A stretch of 42,849 nt of DNA from Bacteroidales bacterium (GCA_015654795.1 JAATGF010000048.1:1-42849), one strand, 5' to 3'. Positions 33,268 through 42,030 are shown, counted from the first letter of the stretch. Program-made: numbers and translations. The notes: generated from the sequence alone by a model not told the origin.

Positions 33268-33597
33268 TTAAAATAAAGAAATTGGGGGTGCACGAAGGTG
33301 TGAGATCCCTGGATCTGTACTATCAAATAATCGGAATGAACAGAAATTAAACAACATTTCCGGAGTACAGAAAGGAACAGGAAACAGCGTAGTTTTGTTA
33401 GTAACAATTTGGTTTTCAAACTTAAGATATGTTTGTCCATCAACAGGCAGATCACTCTTCTTCACAATCTCCTTGGGGGATTCTGTTGCAGAACCAGAAG
33501 TGAAGCAGGGCATCCCGGCATGTCCACCCCAAACAATTGTCAGAGAAAGCGCCAGAATATAAGGTAAAATCCCTCCTATGGAACCAAGAAAAAACAT
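33268..33597 (-). CDS. small membrane or exported protein of unknown function
   Basis: This is a 109-residue open frame directly upstream of the TonB receptor on the same strand. The N-terminus has one hydrophobic helix (GGILPYILALSLTIVWGG, residues about 8-25) that could be a signal or anchor, then GHAGMPCFTSGSATESP and a polar part with Cys residues in PFCTPEMLFNFCSF and an SHLRAPP tail. I do not recognise the family. The position and the spaced Cys and His residues suggest a periplasmic accessory of the receptor, for example in metal handling, but this is inference. It is not certain that the frame is translated. Confidence 0.5.
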   Translation of the reverse strand: MFFLGSIGGILPYILALSLTIVWGGHAGMPCFTSGSATESPKEIVKKSDLPVDGQTYLKFENQIVTNKTTLFPVPFCTPEMLFNFCSFRLFDSTDPGISHLRAPPISLF

Positions 33598-33690
33598 TTC
33601 TACAAATTTACTTTAAATAAACAGACTACAATTGATAAGGGTTTTTAGTTTTTAAATAAACCGAAATTTCTATCTTTAAGCCAAAAATTT

Positions 33691-35727
33691 ATGAAAAGAC
33701 TAATGATATTACTATTCGCAGGATTCGCGGCTTGTACAGAACCTGCAACGAAAAAAGAGAATAAGGCCACTGAATTCCAGATTCCGCAAACAACTATCAA
33801 TCAAGTCATAGATAGTTTGAAGCTAAAGCCGGGCGTTTCAAATGTGCCGAGACTCGAAAAAGGGGTTAAACATGCGGCCTCACTCTGGCGGGCGGAAGAT
33901 GGCACGTCTACGGATTTCGCCACTTTTTGTAAAACAAACTATGTTGCCAATGATGCCGAAAGGGAATTGCTGTTCGATAAGGTGAGCAAGAATTTCGAAT
34001 CGATTTACGGTCATTTCAACAAGATGTCGCTTGATCTCAGGGAAAATGTCGATCTGAATAATGGACCGATGCTCGAAATTGACAAAGAGTTCAGCGGCTA
34101 TTCGGTTGGAGCACATCTCCTTTCGGATCTCTATGCCAACAAAATAGCGTTCAGTATTGCCCTCAACTTTCCGTATTATACGCTTGAAGAGAAAGAGAAA
34201 TTCGATCAATCTGTAACGAGAAAAGATTGGGCAATGGCCCGTTTGGGCGATATTTTCGTTTCGCGGGTTCCGGCCGAATTACAGCAGGCTGCAGGCAAAG
34301 CAAATGCCGATGCGGATATTTATATTTCGGAATACAATATCGAAATGGGAAAATTACGAACCGATTCAGGAAAACAGCTTTTTCCCGACAAAATGGTACT
34401 CCTCTCCCACTGGAATCTCCGCGATGAAATCAAAGCAAACTACGCAAACAAAGAGACGGGCAAAGAAAAACAGGAGATGATTTATAAAGTTATGGAGCGG
34501 ATTATTGACCAGGATATTCCAGGAAAGGTAATCAACAATCCAAACCTGGAGTGGGCCCCTTATAGTAACAAGGTTTATGAAAACGGGAAAGAGATTACCT
34601 GCGCACCTGAACCCAATAACCGTTACCAACAGATTATCAATAACTTCAAAGCTGAAAAGGCGATTGATGCCTACAGTCCCGAAATGAATACCTTTATTCT
34701 CAGGAAGTTCTCGGGCGAAATGGAGATCCCGCAGGAAGAAGTAGAAATGCTTTTCGACACCTATCTTCGTTCGCCACAACTCGTGAAAATTGCTTCGATT
34801 ATCGGGAAACGTCTTGGCCGAAGTCTGCGTCCGTATGATATTTGGTATGATGGTTTTAAAGCACGAAGTGTTATTCCACAGGAAGAGCTGAATATCAAGA
34901 CCACATCGAAATATCCCAATCCGAAAGCTTTCGGGGACGATATGCCAAATATGCTTGCCAAGCTGGGATGGACAAAGGAAAGAGCACAGTATCTTTCAGC
35001 TAAAATAGCAGTCGATCCGGCAAGGGGTTCCGGCCATGCATGGGGAGCGCAGATGAAAGGAGAAAAGGCCCATTTACGTACGCGTATCCCCGAAAGCGGG
35101 ATGGATTACAAAGGGTACAACATTGCTGTTCACGAATTTGGTCACAATGTTGAGCAGACAATTTCACTTTACGATATCGACTATTACCTTTTAAACGGTG
35201 TTCCAAATACAGCCTTCACCGAAGCCCTCGCCTTTATTTTTCAAAGTCGTGATTTACAATTACTCGGAATAAACAAACCAAACTCCGATCAGGAACAGCT
35301 AAACACCTTAGATACAGGATGGTCGCTGATGGAGATTATGGGAGTTGGAATGGTCGATATGAAAATCTGGAAATGGCTTTATGCCCATCCTGAAGCAAAT
35401 TCTGCTGAATTAAAAGCTGCAGTTCAAACAATTGCAAAAGAAGTTTGGAACACCTATTTTTCGCCTGTCTTCGGGATAAAAGACGAACCAATCTTAGGTG
35501 TTTATTCGCATATGATCTCGAATCCGCTATATCTTGCGGCCTATTCGTACGGACAAATCATTGAATTTCAACTCGAAGAACACCTAAGCGGTAAAAGCTT
35601 TTCAAGCGAAATCGATCGTATTTACAGCCAGGGAAGGTTGATTCCGCAACGCTGGATGGAAGGGGCTGTGGGTTCAAAAATATCGGTAAAACCAATTACA
35701 AATAAAATAGATAAGGCAATCAAATAA
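33691..35727 (+). CDS. zinc metallopeptidase lipoprotein (HExxH gluzincin-like)
   Basis: This 678-residue protein has a lipoprotein signal: MKRLMILLFAGFAACTEP with the lipobox GFAAC, so it is envelope-anchored. The catalytic zinc motif is AVHEFGHNVEQ at about residue 477, and a likely third ligand Glu follows in NTAFTEALAF about 25 residues later, the spacing used by the mainly helical M2/M3/M32-type gluzincins. The sequence elsewhere is helix-rich, fitting an oligopeptidase-like fold. I cannot place it in a named family. It is a lone plus-strand gene, divergent from the small exported protein, and ends at a strong terminator. Confidence 0.78.
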   Translation: MKRLMILLFAGFAACTEPATKKENKATEFQIPQTTINQVIDSLKLKPGVSNVPRLEKGVKHAASLWRAEDGTSTDFATFCKTNYVANDAERELLFDKVSKNFESIYGHFNKMSLDLRENVDLNNGPMLEIDKEFSGYSVGAHLLSDLYANKIAFSIALNFPYYTLEEKEKFDQSVTRKDWAMARLGDIFVSRVPAELQQAAGKANADADIYISEYNIEMGKLRTDSGKQLFPDKMVLLSHWNLRDEIKANYANKETGKEKQEMIYKVMERIIDQDIPGKVINNPNLEWAPYSNKVYENGKEITCAPEPNNRYQQIINNFKAEKAIDAYSPEMNTFILRKFSGEMEIPQEEVEMLFDTYLRSPQLVKIASIIGKRLGRSLRPYDIWYDGFKARSVIPQEELNIKTTSKYPNPKAFGDDMPNMLAKLGWTKERAQYLSAKIAVDPARGSGHAWGAQMKGEKAHLRTRIPESGMDYKGYNIAVHEFGHNVEQTISLYDIDYYLLNGVPNTAFTEALAFIFQSRDLQLLGINKPNSDQEQLNTLDTGWSLMEIMGVGMVDMKIWKWLYAHPEANSAELKAAVQTIAKEVWNTYFSPVFGIKDEPILGVYSHMISNPLYLAAYSYGQIIEFQLEEHLSGKSFSSEIDRIYSQGRLIPQRWMEGAVGSKISVKPITNKIDKAIK

Positions 35728-35780
35728 CAGCGCTGCCACATTAGGTGTGCATGGAAACAGATCAATACTACGAATTAAAC

Positions 35781-35818
35781 AAAGGTTAAAGTCCAAATCA
35801 ATAAGGACTTTAACCTTT
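35781..35818 (+). terminator. intrinsic terminator of the metallopeptidase gene
   Basis: AAAGGTTAAAGTCC (35781-35794) and GGACTTTAACCTTT (35805-35818) form a perfect 14-bp stem followed by a T-rich run. Confidence 0.9.
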
Positions 35819-35932
35819 TCTTTTAGACAATAACTCAACATCAGAATCACGCCCGTTGTGCAGACTCCTTTACCCCGCCAAATAGTGAACAGCCCGAATG
35901 CCGCAATTCGAACGAATCAATATGCATAAAAA

Positions 35933-35967
35933 ATCCGGAACAGTGATGACTTATCACTATTCCGGAT
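35933..35967 (-). terminator. intrinsic terminator of the beta-barrel gene
   Basis: ATCCGGAACAGTGAT (35933-35947) and ATCACTATTCCGGAT (35953-35967) pair over 15 bases with one mismatch. On the minus strand a run of T follows the stem. It starts 18 bases after the stop at 35986. Confidence 0.85.
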
Positions 35968-35985
35968 CTTCTGATTCAACTATCA

Positions 35986-36744
35986 CTAATTCAGATAATA
36001 GACGAATCCAACGGTGCCTGAAAACATTTCAATAGGAATTGAGTTACTTCCATCTCCAAGCGGCTCGGTCACCACTGTTGCTCCCTGTTTGACAACCCTG
36101 ATCTGCTCATATTTAACCTTGGCTCTCGACACGTAGTAATTAACGCCTACTTTTAAGTTAATCCGTTCTGTGATCGGAAAACGAAAATCGGTACCAGCCA
36201 GAAAACCATATGAAACATTGGTCGTTGAAGTGTTCCGATCGAGGTAAAGCCAATCGTTCGCCGGTTTCTCATAGATTAGCTTTTGCTGTGGCAAATAAGC
36301 AACATTCATTCCTCCAAGAACCTGAAAATCCCAATACACGCGGTCGATATTGACCGTAAACACAGGTCCGGCAAGCAATGCATTCCACATCCAGGAATTG
36401 GCTCTTAACGACAGAAATTCGCGATCGGCATCGGCAACTGTAATCGGGACTGAATTCATCCTTGTTTCGAGTTTCGTTCCCAACCAACTTCGGTCAACGG
36501 GATTGGTACTCATCAACGCCATACCTTTAAATCCCCAATGATTATTTACGGGATAAGTAGCATCCAACAGAAGAGCAAAGCCATTTTTGGCAAACCCCGA
36601 TTCGTTATTGTCGATATCTGTGTTCGAAAAAGTTCCCATAGGCCACGATCTCCCCATCGAAAAGGAGAAGTACCAGTTGTCGGATTGAGAATATGCACTG
36701 ACAGACAAAGCTATGAGCAAGAATAAAGCAGCTGTTTTTTTCAT
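35986..36744 (-). CDS. outer membrane beta-barrel protein, function unknown
   Basis: This 252-residue protein begins with a signal peptide (MKKTAALFLLIALSVSAYSQ, cut after SYSQ-type residues). The mature part is built of alternating aromatic/hydrophobic strands (NWYFSFSMGRSWPMG, HWGFKGMALMSTN, NALLAGPVFTVNID, YWDFQVLGGMNVAYLP, INLKVGVNYYVSRAKVKY, MFSGTVGFVYYLN), as expected for a small barrel of eight to ten strands. It belongs broadly to the OmpA/OmpW-like barrels common in Bacteroidetes, and no specific role can be assigned. It is a single gene with its own terminator. Confidence 0.75.
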   Translation of the reverse strand: MKKTAALFLLIALSVSAYSQSDNWYFSFSMGRSWPMGTFSNTDIDNNESGFAKNGFALLLDATYPVNNHWGFKGMALMSTNPVDRSWLGTKLETRMNSVPITVADADREFLSLRANSWMWNALLAGPVFTVNIDRVYWDFQVLGGMNVAYLPQQKLIYEKPANDWLYLDRNTSTTNVSYGFLAGTDFRFPITERINLKVGVNYYVSRAKVKYEQIRVVKQGATVVTEPLGDGSNSIPIEMFSGTVGFVYYLN

Positions 36745-36824
36745 CTAGTAAAATATTAATCAAATTTAAAACTCCAAATTTAAGGAAGGATACCTGATGT
36801 TCCACTAAAAGGATGGTTTAATTC

Positions 36825-37655
36825 TTAAAAGAGTTGCAGAAAAGGGAAAATAGTTCCCTGAATAATTTTTCCGGTTTCGGGATTCAGCTGACTTCCGTAA
36901 AGACTGTGAGGAATTGAGAAAATAACAATTGTGACGAGCGAGGCAATGATTACCCAGAATGCAGCACTCTTTCTTCGGATCATTTCGAGCGCCATCAGCC
37001 AAACAAGAACAGCAATTAATGTTTTGTTATCAGTAAGGTCCCATCCGACAGGTATGCCGGCCCACCATTCATTAAATGCATACTTCTGAACGATAGGGCC
37101 AAAAACAAGACCTCCAACAGATAAGATTGCGAAAGTGATTACAGTAAAGAATTTATAGGAACGGATTCCAAATAAAGCTAATATGCCAGTCGCATTACTA
37201 AAAAACATAGCCAGAAACATCAACAAAATATGAATAACCAAAATCGTTTTAGGAACATGGCCTGTAAAACGGATTACGACCGGAATATCGTTATTAATTT
37301 TGAGATAAGTCCCATCTTTTTTGAGATCAAGCCGGTATTCAAGTTTGCCTGCAGGTGGTTGATTCGGAAGAAAAGCCTTAAGCTTATCCCCCTCGCGCGT
37401 CATTTCGACTTTTGTCATTTCATCCTTACCCGGGTATTTTCTGAAAAGCAGAACACCTTTCACCGTAATGTCACTCACTTGAACAACGACAGGACAATCA
37501 GTCGTTCCGGAATGCGACCGTTGAAATACAACCGGAAATTTCTGAATTCCGTTACTTACCTCTGTTTTAAAAGGACGCGTTGGACCCGTTTGCCATTGGT
37601 AAATTGCAGCTGCCAATGTAATCAGTAAAGCAAAAACCCATATGAAACCCTTCAT
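36825..37655 (-). CDS. conserved-looking integral membrane protein, function unknown
   Basis: This is a 276-residue protein from the ATG at 37655 (MKGFIWVFALLITLAAAIYQW). A longer frame to 37766 adds a tail unlike a protein start. An N-terminal helix is followed by a soluble beta-rich periplasmic domain of about 120 residues (VVFQRSHSGTTDCPVVVQ, AGKLEYRLDLKKDG, NDIPVVIRFTGHVP). At least four helices follow in the C-terminal half (ILVIHILLMFLAMFFS, FFTVITFAILSVGGLVFG, TLIAVLVWLMALEMI, FWVIIASLVTIVIFSIP). The last residues contain HSLYGSQLNPETG. I do not recognise the family. It lies between two single genes and shows no operon. Confidence 0.7.
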   Translation of the reverse strand: MKGFIWVFALLITLAAAIYQWQTGPTRPFKTEVSNGIQKFPVVFQRSHSGTTDCPVVVQVSDITVKGVLLFRKYPGKDEMTKVEMTREGDKLKAFLPNQPPAGKLEYRLDLKKDGTYLKINNDIPVVIRFTGHVPKTILVIHILLMFLAMFFSNATGILALFGIRSYKFFTVITFAILSVGGLVFGPIVQKYAFNEWWAGIPVGWDLTDNKTLIAVLVWLMALEMIRRKSAAFWVIIASLVTIVIFSIPHSLYGSQLNPETGKIIQGTIFPFLQLF

Positions 37656-37814
37656 CCGTATATATTTATTTTTTAATCGTTTGTGAACATATGGAAAAAC
37701 TCTTTTGAAGAACAGAGTTATGCCGAAATAAAATATTCGACGATTAATCAGGCGTGAAAATAACAATAAATTACTATTTTTACGAATTCAACCATTTTTA
37801 AAACTAAAATAGCT

Positions 37815-38873
37815 ATGCGGTTACAAACTATTGCTATCATGCTCACCGTTGCGATAGCTTCCTATTCGGCAAACGCAGAATCAAAAAAAGAGGCAGGACT
37901 GAAAATCGGTTTTGTAGTTAAAGAAGCTGATAAAAAGGTAGATGTAATGATTGGCGGAAAACTGTTTACCTCCTATATCTGGCCCGACAACATAATGAAA
38001 CCGGTACTCTATCCGGTAATGACTTCCGAGGGCACCGAAATAACCCGCGGTTTCCCGTTGAAACCAAGAGCAGGCGAACGTGTTGATCATCCCCACCATA
38101 TTGGAATCTGGTTTAATTACGGGGATGTCGACGGATTCGATTTCTGGAATAACTCCGAAGCCATCCCCGCTGATAAAAAAAGTGGTTATGGTACCGTGAA
38201 GCATCTGAAGATTAATCAATTAAAAGAAGGCAACGGAGAAGCACTGATGGTGACAACTGAAAGCTGGATCGATCCTTCGGGAAAAGAACTGATATCGGAG
38301 AAGACAGCATATCATTTTATTGCTAAAGGGAAGACCCGCATTATCGATCGCGTTTCTACACTTACAGCAACGGGCAAAACTGTTTCGATGAAGGATAACA
38401 AGGAAGGGATGATTGCTATCAGGGTAGCACGTCAACTCGAGCTTCCATCGAAGGACGAAGTGATTATGACCGATGCGCAAGGCAATCCGACCACTGTTAA
38501 AAAGATGAGTAACGATGGTGTTTCGGGAAGTTACAGAAGCAGCGAAGGGATCAAAGATGATGCCGTCTGGAGCACACGCGCTAAATGGGTGGATCTGAAC
38601 GGAATTATCGGCAATGAAAAAATAGCCGTTGTAATATGCGATCATCCTAAGAACCAAAGTTATCCGACATACTGGCATGCAAGAGGTTATGGACTTTTCG
38701 CCGCCAATCCATTGGGATGGAACGTTTTTACGCAAGGAAAAGAGACATTAAATTATTCCATCCCAGCAGGAGAATCATCCATTTTCAGGTACAGGTTTAT
38801 TATTCATTCAGGAGCTGACTTAACAGACAGCGAAATAAATGGTTATACAGATGACTTCGCCAAAAGATACTAA
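37815..38873 (+). CDS. exported PmoA-like protein (DUF6807 family)
   Basis: This 352-residue protein has a signal peptide (MRLQTIAIMLTVAIASYSANA). The body matches the DUF6807/PmoA-like family of Bacteroidetes and Planctomycetes: KPVLYPVMTSEGTEITRGFPLKPRAGERVDHPHHIGIWFNYGDVDGFDFWN, YHFIAKGKTRIIDRVSTLTA, and the C-terminal HARGYGLFAANPLGWNVF. Despite the name it is not shown to be a methane mono-oxygenase subunit. The family often occurs near sugar-degradation genes and has conserved His residues (DHPHHIG) that could bind a metal. No such neighbours are seen here. The gene is followed by a composite repeat. Confidence 0.85.
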   Translation: MRLQTIAIMLTVAIASYSANAESKKEAGLKIGFVVKEADKKVDVMIGGKLFTSYIWPDNIMKPVLYPVMTSEGTEITRGFPLKPRAGERVDHPHHIGIWFNYGDVDGFDFWNNSEAIPADKKSGYGTVKHLKINQLKEGNGEALMVTTESWIDPSGKELISEKTAYHFIAKGKTRIIDRVSTLTATGKTVSMKDNKEGMIAIRVARQLELPSKDEVIMTDAQGNPTTVKKMSNDGVSGSYRSSEGIKDDAVWSTRAKWVDLNGIIGNEKIAVVICDHPKNQSYPTYWHARGYGLFAANPLGWNVFTQGKETLNYSIPAGESSIFRYRFIIHSGADLTDSEINGYTDDFAKRY

Positions 38874-38883
38874 GTAGTGGCGT

Positions 38884-39042
38884 GAAATAATGTCGTATTT
38901 TAAAAAGCAAAACTGGAAGCTTTGCAAACCAATAGTTCATTGGCTTCGCCGTCATTGAAAAGTCATTAAATTAGTCATTGAAAAGGTCATTGGCTTCGCC
39001 GTCATTAAAAAGTCATTGAAAAGTCATCCGATGCTGATATAC
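38884..39042 (-). repeat. dispersed repeat, family A, copy 3 (tail only, inverted)
   Basis: After the boundary word ATAATGTCGTA (38888-38898), bases 38936-39042 are the reverse complement of the family A tail: six GTCATT units, two GGCTTCGCC words, and TCCGATGCTGATATA, matching TATATCAGCATCGGA of copies 1 and 2. The 250-base front block of A is absent. Instead the sequence runs straight into family B at 39043. Confidence 0.8.
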
Positions 39043-39565
39043 CATATCTCCTACGGAGAAAGAAAAGGTTGGTAAATTGGTGAATAACAAATGTTTGCGA
39101 AAACCTTATTCTATTCAACAAATCTTAGTAGTTTGATATCAACAAAAAAACCAAACCTTATTAAACAACATGAAATAAGGGAATAAGGTTAGGGATTGAG
39201 AAGGATAATCACTGCTCTACTAAGAGGTTTGAAAAAAGGTGAATAAGGTTTTTTTCCTTCGCATCTTACTGTGATCTTTTCCGTTTAAAAAACCTTATTT
39301 TCTGCCTCTCTAAGTAGCAGAAAGAATTCCCCACACAAAAAACCTTATTAACCTTATTTCCATTTATTTATCTGGCAATAAGGTTAGGGGACAGAGGGAT
39401 CGACATTTGCTACTAAGAGAGGTTAAGGAGAATCAGAAAATAAGGTTTTTTCCAGGCAGGAAAAGGTTCTAACAATATTCGCTTTTGCAATGTATTTATA
39501 TTCCCTACTATACAATTAGTTATATAGCAGGGAATAAGGGAGAAGAAAGGGATTGTCGCACACCG
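39043..39565 (-). repeat. dispersed structured repeat, family B, copy 2 (inverted, internally expanded)
   Basis: This is the reverse complement of the family B element at 11311-11681, with about 150 extra bases inside made from the same words. It carries the shared 13-bp hairpin at 39500-39512/39523-39535 with a 10-base loop. AACCTTATT or its complement occurs about nine times, and a perfect 18-base inverted repeat lies at 39287-39304/39434-39451. Like copy 1 it sits between convergent genes. Confidence 0.85.
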
Positions 39566-39626
39566 CAAATCCCCCAACTTTTTAGTTTGATCCAATATTT
39601 AGCGTAACTGTTTAATTTAAAAAAAT

Positions 39627-39654
39627 CCCCGATAGGAACGCTGTCCTACCGGGG
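39627..39654 (-). terminator. intrinsic terminator of the Cys-rich peptide gene
   Basis: CCCCGATAGGA (39627-39637) and TCCTACCGGGG (39644-39654) form an 11-bp stem with one mismatch. On the minus strand a run of T follows. It lies about 30 bases after the stop at 39683. Confidence 0.85.
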
Positions 39655-39682
39655 AAATATTTAAGAATTGAATTTCAGAATA

Positions 39683-39976
39683 TTAATTGACTTTTTTTGA
39701 ATCTTTAATTTCTGATGTAGTTGCCTCTGCTTTGGACTTGCAGCAGGCAGCAGGCTTATCTGTGCTTGCAGTACTTGTGCCTTTATTGGCACATGCGGCA
39801 GCTGTCGATTTACTACAAGTTTTTCCGTCAGCCAATTTTTCACCACTTTTGCTACACGCTGCTGTAGTTTCTTTTTTAGCAGTTGCTGAAGTGCTCTTTG
39901 CATCCTGTGCATTTACATTTACCGAAGCAAGGGTCATTCCGGCGATCATTACAAACAAATAAACTAACTTTTTCAT
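39683..39976 (-). CDS. small exported Cys/Ala/Lys-rich protein
   Basis: This is a 97-residue protein from the ATG at 39976 (MKKLVYLFVMIAGMTLASVNVNAQ, a clear signal peptide). The frame further upstream is unlikely coding. The mature part of about 73 residues is low in complexity, rich in Ala, Lys, Ser and Thr, with five Cys in AACSKSG, KTCSKS, AACANKG and AACCKSK. There is no recognised domain. It could be a periplasmic metal- or redox-buffering peptide, but this is only inferred from composition. It has its own terminator. Confidence 0.7.
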   Translation of the reverse strand: MKKLVYLFVMIAGMTLASVNVNAQDAKSTSATAKKETTAACSKSGEKLADGKTCSKSTAAACANKGTSTASTDKPAACCKSKAEATTSEIKDSKKVN

Positions 39977-40042
39977 ATTTAATAATTTAACATTAATAAT
40001 AACCAGTTCTTCAAAGGATAAGTCAATAAACATTAAATTCAA

Positions 40043-40579
40043 GACTCCTCTTAAACCAAATGGGAAACGTTATTCTTAAGAACTAAGTTTCAAATAAAGA
40101 TATTTTTTTCCGATTTCCGAGAAAAACATTCAATTTTTAACTAATTCTAACCTCTTTATTTTTGTCAGAAGAAATATCCAATAAACAAAAGTCTGCATTC
40201 TCCAATCGCAAACCTCACACCCAATTTATATTGTTACCGTGACCGCTACACAAATTACTGCGAAATTCACTACATGGACGAACAGTAAACCAGCAACGGC
40301 AATGCTAAACAAAAGCAATAAGAACCACCAATATATTTATATATAACCACATAACCATACAAAAACATATAGAAAGCCGGAGTACCCATCACAATCAACT
40401 CAGACTTTGTGGTTATCTGTTTTATAAGGATTACAGGACCGATTTTGTTCAAGTATTATAAACAAATGATTTTTGGAAAGTAAATCCTGAAAGAATCAGT
40501 GTTTTACCAATTGATTGATTATTATTGTGCCGGAAAAACAAATTGCAAGATAAAGGTTTTTGAACTAATTTTTACCTGT
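40043..40579. other. intergenic region without recognised features
   Basis: About 540 bases of AT-rich DNA between the Cys-rich peptide gene and the cysteine-cluster gene. A 60-codon minus-strand frame (40270-40452) has no coding signs. No hairpin, repeat copy or strong promoter was recognised. Confidence 0.5.
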
Positions 40580-41182
40580 ATGGCTTTCGACAAAATTGCA
40601 ATAGCTGTTGATGAGGTTTTCAAAGAGCTAGATGAACACATTGAACGAATGACCTCAAAAACAGGGATGAAGTGCGTCCATCTTTGTGGGGCATGTTGCC
40701 GGAAAACCGATATCGAAGCAAGCCCTATCGAATTTATTCCGTTGGCAGCATGGCTTTACGAAAACGGAAAAGTGGACGAATTTCTAACCCGACTTGATCA
40801 AAGTGACAAAACCGGATATTGTGTACTTTTTTCACCTGACGCCTGGAAAAAAGGAAACTGGGGATGTATGAACTACGAAAAAAGAGGATTGATATGCCGT
40901 CTGTTCGGATTTGGTTACCGACTCAACCGCGAAGGAGTGCCAGAACTTGTGACTTGTAAACTGATGAAAGAAAGTTGTCCCGAAGCCGTCGCCAAAGCGC
41001 GTCAGTCAGGGATCGAAACTCCCGAAGAAGTTCCACTTTTTCGAAACTATTCAATGCAGTTATACAGTATCGATCCTGATCTTTCAATTAAACAATTTCC
41101 CATCAATCAGGCAATAAGAATAGCTATAGAAAAACTCTATTTTCAATACGCCCCTGAGTTGGAACATGAAATTGATGAGTAA
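40580..41182 (+). CDS. YkgJ-family cysteine cluster protein
   Basis: This is a 200-residue cytoplasmic protein from the ATG at 40580 (MAFDKIAIAVDEVFKELDEH). A GTG at 40499 would add 27 residues and is less likely. The YkgJ/CxxCxxCC-type signature is CVHLCGACCRKTDIEASPIEF near residue 32, with later Cys in TGYCVLF, WGCMNYEKRGLICRLFGFGYR, TCKLM and ESCPEA, as expected for a zinc or iron-sulfur cluster. The biochemical role of this family is not settled. It stands alone and converges on the rubrerythrin-like gene. Confidence 0.85.
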   Translation: MAFDKIAIAVDEVFKELDEHIERMTSKTGMKCVHLCGACCRKTDIEASPIEFIPLAAWLYENGKVDEFLTRLDQSDKTGYCVLFSPDAWKKGNWGCMNYEKRGLICRLFGFGYRLNREGVPELVTCKLMKESCPEAVAKARQSGIETPEEVPLFRNYSMQLYSIDPDLSIKQFPINQAIRIAIEKLYFQYAPELEHEIDE

Positions 41183-41262
41183 AAGCAAAATGGAGCTACT
41201 TCTCTTTTAAGAATAGCACCATAAAATAAAAATCACCGTTGACTTCAATACGATTGCAGAAA

Positions 41263-41733
41263 CTAAATTATACCATTGGTCTTCATATAGTTTTCAATGC
41301 GTACAGCATGATTTTTGTCTTCACCATTCAGTTTTTGAAAGATCTTCACCACTGGTGAGTCTGATACTGAAGTCATAAAGATTTCGAAATGCGACTCACC
41401 GGCAGAGTTCTCGAGCTTAAGACCATATTTGAATGCTTCCAATCTTGTCGGCGGAACTAATTTGTAGCGCTCTATGCGGGACTTGACAGAAATATTCATT
41501 CGATGAAGGTCTTTGGTCTGTATTTCAATCGAATCCATTGGTTCAATACCTTCATTAATAAAAACATCATTAATAGATTCGATCAGGGCTGCATGATTCA
41601 TCTCTTCAATCGATATTTTCCACCAAAAATCATAATCTTCGGGAAATTTAACACTAAACAACTGGTAAAGGTCTCCGATATTAAGCTCTAATTCTATCGA
41701 CTCTTTCAGAAATAGTCTAATTGCATGATCCAT
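41263..41733 (-). CDS. rubrerythrin/ferritin-like diiron protein
   Basis: This 156-residue, almost wholly helical protein has the four-helix-bundle ligand pattern of the ferritin-like superfamily: a first-helix Glu in SIELELNIGDLY, ExxH in IEEMNHAALI, a third-helix Glu in LKLENSAGESHFEIF and a final ExxH-like GEDKNHAVRI. The rubredoxin tail of classical rubrerythrin is missing. Likely roles are peroxide reduction or iron handling in an anaerobe. It has no close operon partner. Confidence 0.8.
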   Translation of the reverse strand: MDHAIRLFLKESIELELNIGDLYQLFSVKFPEDYDFWWKISIEEMNHAALIESINDVFINEGIEPMDSIEIQTKDLHRMNISVKSRIERYKLVPPTRLEAFKYGLKLENSAGESHFEIFMTSVSDSPVVKIFQKLNGEDKNHAVRIENYMKTNGII

Positions 41734-41985
41734 AGCAAATACGATTTAATATATTAGTCAAGATAATTAACTTAAAAGTATATCAAATATAAGGACATTC
41801 ACTCTGCTTTCAAAATTTATATTTCAATGTCGTTTAGTCAAGGATTTTGATGTTGTTTTTTGTTCCGTGTTTTCGCATAGCCGTCAGGTTAACAACTATT
41901 TATTTTCGAATCTATTGTGTAAGGCGCACAGAACATCGATTTTCAATTAACCACAGCAGATGCGTCCTGTAATTCTATCTTGTTC

Positions 41986-42030
41986 TTCTACAATCCCGCA
42001 CATGTGGGATAACCGCATACGCGGTAAAAA
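41986..42030 (-). repeat. short palindromic repeat related to the 2.7/3.1-kb copies
   Basis: Read on the minus strand, a GCGGTTA word, a near-palindrome around CACATGTG and ATTGTAGAA recall the GCGGTTAC-GTATTGTAGAAAC repeats at 2717 and 3065. A small perfect hairpin ACCGC-ATAC-GCGGT lies at 42012-42025. The rest of the 41734-42337 gap shows no gene. Confidence 0.45.

Noticed and set aside
40270..40452. 60-codon minus-strand frame
   Set aside because: There is no ribosome-binding context and no family resemblance, and it lies in AT-rich intergenic DNA.
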